DNA of 53,920 nucleotides from UBA11612 sp963976395 (GTDB lineage: Bacteria > Pseudomonadota > Alphaproteobacteria > Rhodospirillales > Rhodospirillaceae), in contig CAXBLG010000016.1 in assembly GCA_963976395.1 (NCBI GenBank), positions 1-53,920 on the forward strand, in the 5' to 3' direction. Made by a program: the position numbers and the translations under genes. Each line of letters starts with the position of its first letter. Positions within the stretch are counted from its first letter, which is position 1. Below, one piece after another: positions 53,306-53,920 of the stretch. The notes under the pieces were generated by a model. The model ran no database searches. It saw only the letters and a program-made list of their open reading frames with translations, and was not told the DNA's origin.

Positions 53306-53824
53306 ATGCAACGGGTGAAGCTGGATCGTATTGATCGGCAGATTTTGAGCGACCTGCAGGATGACGGGCGCATGACAAATGTGGATCTCTCGCGTCGGGC
53401 CGGTATTTCCGCGCCGCCTTGTTTACGCCGGGTCCGGGCGCTTGAAGAGGCCGGTTATATCAAAGGATATCACGCCGAATTAGAGCCGAATGCTCTGGGG
53501 TTCGCGGTCACTGTATTCGCGCATGTCGGTTTGAACAGTCAGGCCGAGGCGGACTTAGTGGCATTTGAAGGGCTGGTGAAGGATTGGCCCGAGGTGCGCG
53601 AGTGCCACATGCTCGCCGGCGAGACAGATTTCTTATTAAAGGTCGTCGCCAAAGATTGGGACGCTTACCAGAAGTTTGTGACCGAAAAGCTGACTGCGGC
53701 GCCTAAGGTGGCCAATGTCAAATCGGCGCTCGCAATACGCAGCGCCAAGACCCTTCCGGGCGTCCCAATTGCAGTAGACGGCGACAAGCCGGCCCAGCCG
53801 CCCCTTGAAGTGAAGGTCGGCTAG
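53306..53824 (+). CDS. Lrp/AsnC-family regulator
   Basis: 172 residues from the ATG at 53306 (GGGGA upstream). N-terminal helix-turn-helix (LDRIDRQILSDLQDDGRMTNVDLSRRAGISAPPCLRRVRALEEAGYI, residues about 5-52, in parts) and C-terminal RAM/AsnC ligand domain (about 65-145: GETDFLLKVVAKDWDAYQKFV). The ligand is probably an amino acid; the target is unknown. Confidence 0.93.
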   Translation: MQRVKLDRIDRQILSDLQDDGRMTNVDLSRRAGISAPPCLRRVRALEEAGYIKGYHAELEPNALGFAVTVFAHVGLNSQAEADLVAFEGLVKDWPEVRECHMLAGETDFLLKVVAKDWDAYQKFVTEKLTAAPKVANVKSALAIRSAKTLPGVPIAVDGDKPAQPPLEVKVG

Positions 53825-53870
53825 GGCGGCGATATATCAGGGATGTGAGACTAAAGTAGGTGTAGCGCTA

Positions 53871-53920
53871 CTAGTTGAGCTTCATCTTCAAGACTTCGTA
53901 AGCCTTGCCGCCGCGCGCCC
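53871..53920 (-). CDS. 3' end of a minus-strand gene, possibly greA
   Basis: The minus strand reads ARGGKAYEVLKMKLN and then a TAG stop at 53873-53871. Codon use and the basic, hydrophobic ending look like a real protein end, and x-YEVLK near the C-terminus is reminiscent of transcript-cleavage factor GreA. Only 15 residues are inside the window, so this is a weak guess. Confidence 0.4.
   Translation of the reverse strand, partial: ARGGKAYEVLKMKLN

Noticed and set aside
1..53920. CRISPR arrays, insertion sequences, prophage, tRNA or rRNA genes
   Set aside because: No regularly spaced repeats, transposase or integrase genes, tRNA cloverleafs or rRNA stretches were recognised by eye.

Overview
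The window comes from an alphaproteobacterial chromosome, most likely a motile member of the Rhodospirillales or a close relative. The evidence is the gene order flgF-flgG-flgA-flgH facing fliL-fliM, a flhB-cckA junction, a DUF6468 gene and a MotE-like gene next to fliM, an alphaproteobacterial GTTC-N7-GTTC LexA box upstream of recA, a phasin gene (polyhydroxyalkanoate storage), a CC0125/CC1285-type lipoprotein and the dimeric eukaryote-like NADP isocitrate dehydrogenase. I see no insertion sequence, prophage, tRNA, rRNA or CRISPR array. Nearly all genes look native.

Layout. 1-7.2 kb: a FlaF-like gene and the flgF-flgG-flgA-flgH operon on the minus strand, facing fliL-fliM on the plus strand, with a good sigma-54 site before flgF. 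7.4-15.3 kb: a plus-strand run of tightly packed genes (DUF6468 protein, MotE-like protein, two different MotB-like proteins, a 1119-residue AMIN-like/TPR protein, an outer-membrane beta-barrel protein) that looks like a stator accessory or envelope module. 15.3-17.6 kb: thioesterase and acetate permease genes (actP and its DUF485 partner). 17.7-26 kb: export apparatus and rod genes, with a minus-strand set (flhX-like, a small helical protein, fliO, fliP) and a plus-strand set (flgB, flgC, fliE, fliQ, fliR, flhB) that runs into the cell-cycle kinase gene cckA. 26-31.4 kb: lipoprotein, SOS-controlled recA, alaS and a phasin. 31.6-37.6 kb: MoxR ATPase plus CoxE-like VWA protein, a MacA/MacB-type exporter, and crcB. 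37.8-44.4 kb: a cysteine-rich protein, icd, a LOG-family hydrolase, two cytochrome c' genes, a three-haem cytochrome c and a membrane protein. 44.5-53.9 kb: LysM protein, psd-pssA (phosphatidylethanolamine synthesis), uvrB, an aspartate-type aminotransferase, LysR regulator, trxB, Lrp/AsnC regulator, and the 3' end of a further gene that may be greA.

How the parts fit. The flagellar genes in the window encode rod, ring and export parts, switch protein FliM, FliL and two MotB-like proteins. MotA, FliF, FliG, FliN, FlgI, hook and flagellin genes are not here. CckA links flagellar expression to cell-cycle control, because CckA feeds the CtrA regulator in this class.

The most unusual signal is non-coding. 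Between the aminotransferase and the LysR gene, the minus strand can fold into successive hairpins. Two have the identical loop UCCUCCC and a third has a CUCCCUCCC loop, all complementary to a Shine-Dalgarno sequence. The same UCCUCCC loop closed by CGG/CCG sits in the phasin terminator. This resembles the anti-Shine-Dalgarno (cuckoo / alpha-r14 type) small RNAs of Alphaproteobacteria. The second notable signal is the motor module at 7.4-15.3 kb, in which one of two adjacent MotB-like proteins lacks the ion-binding aspartate.
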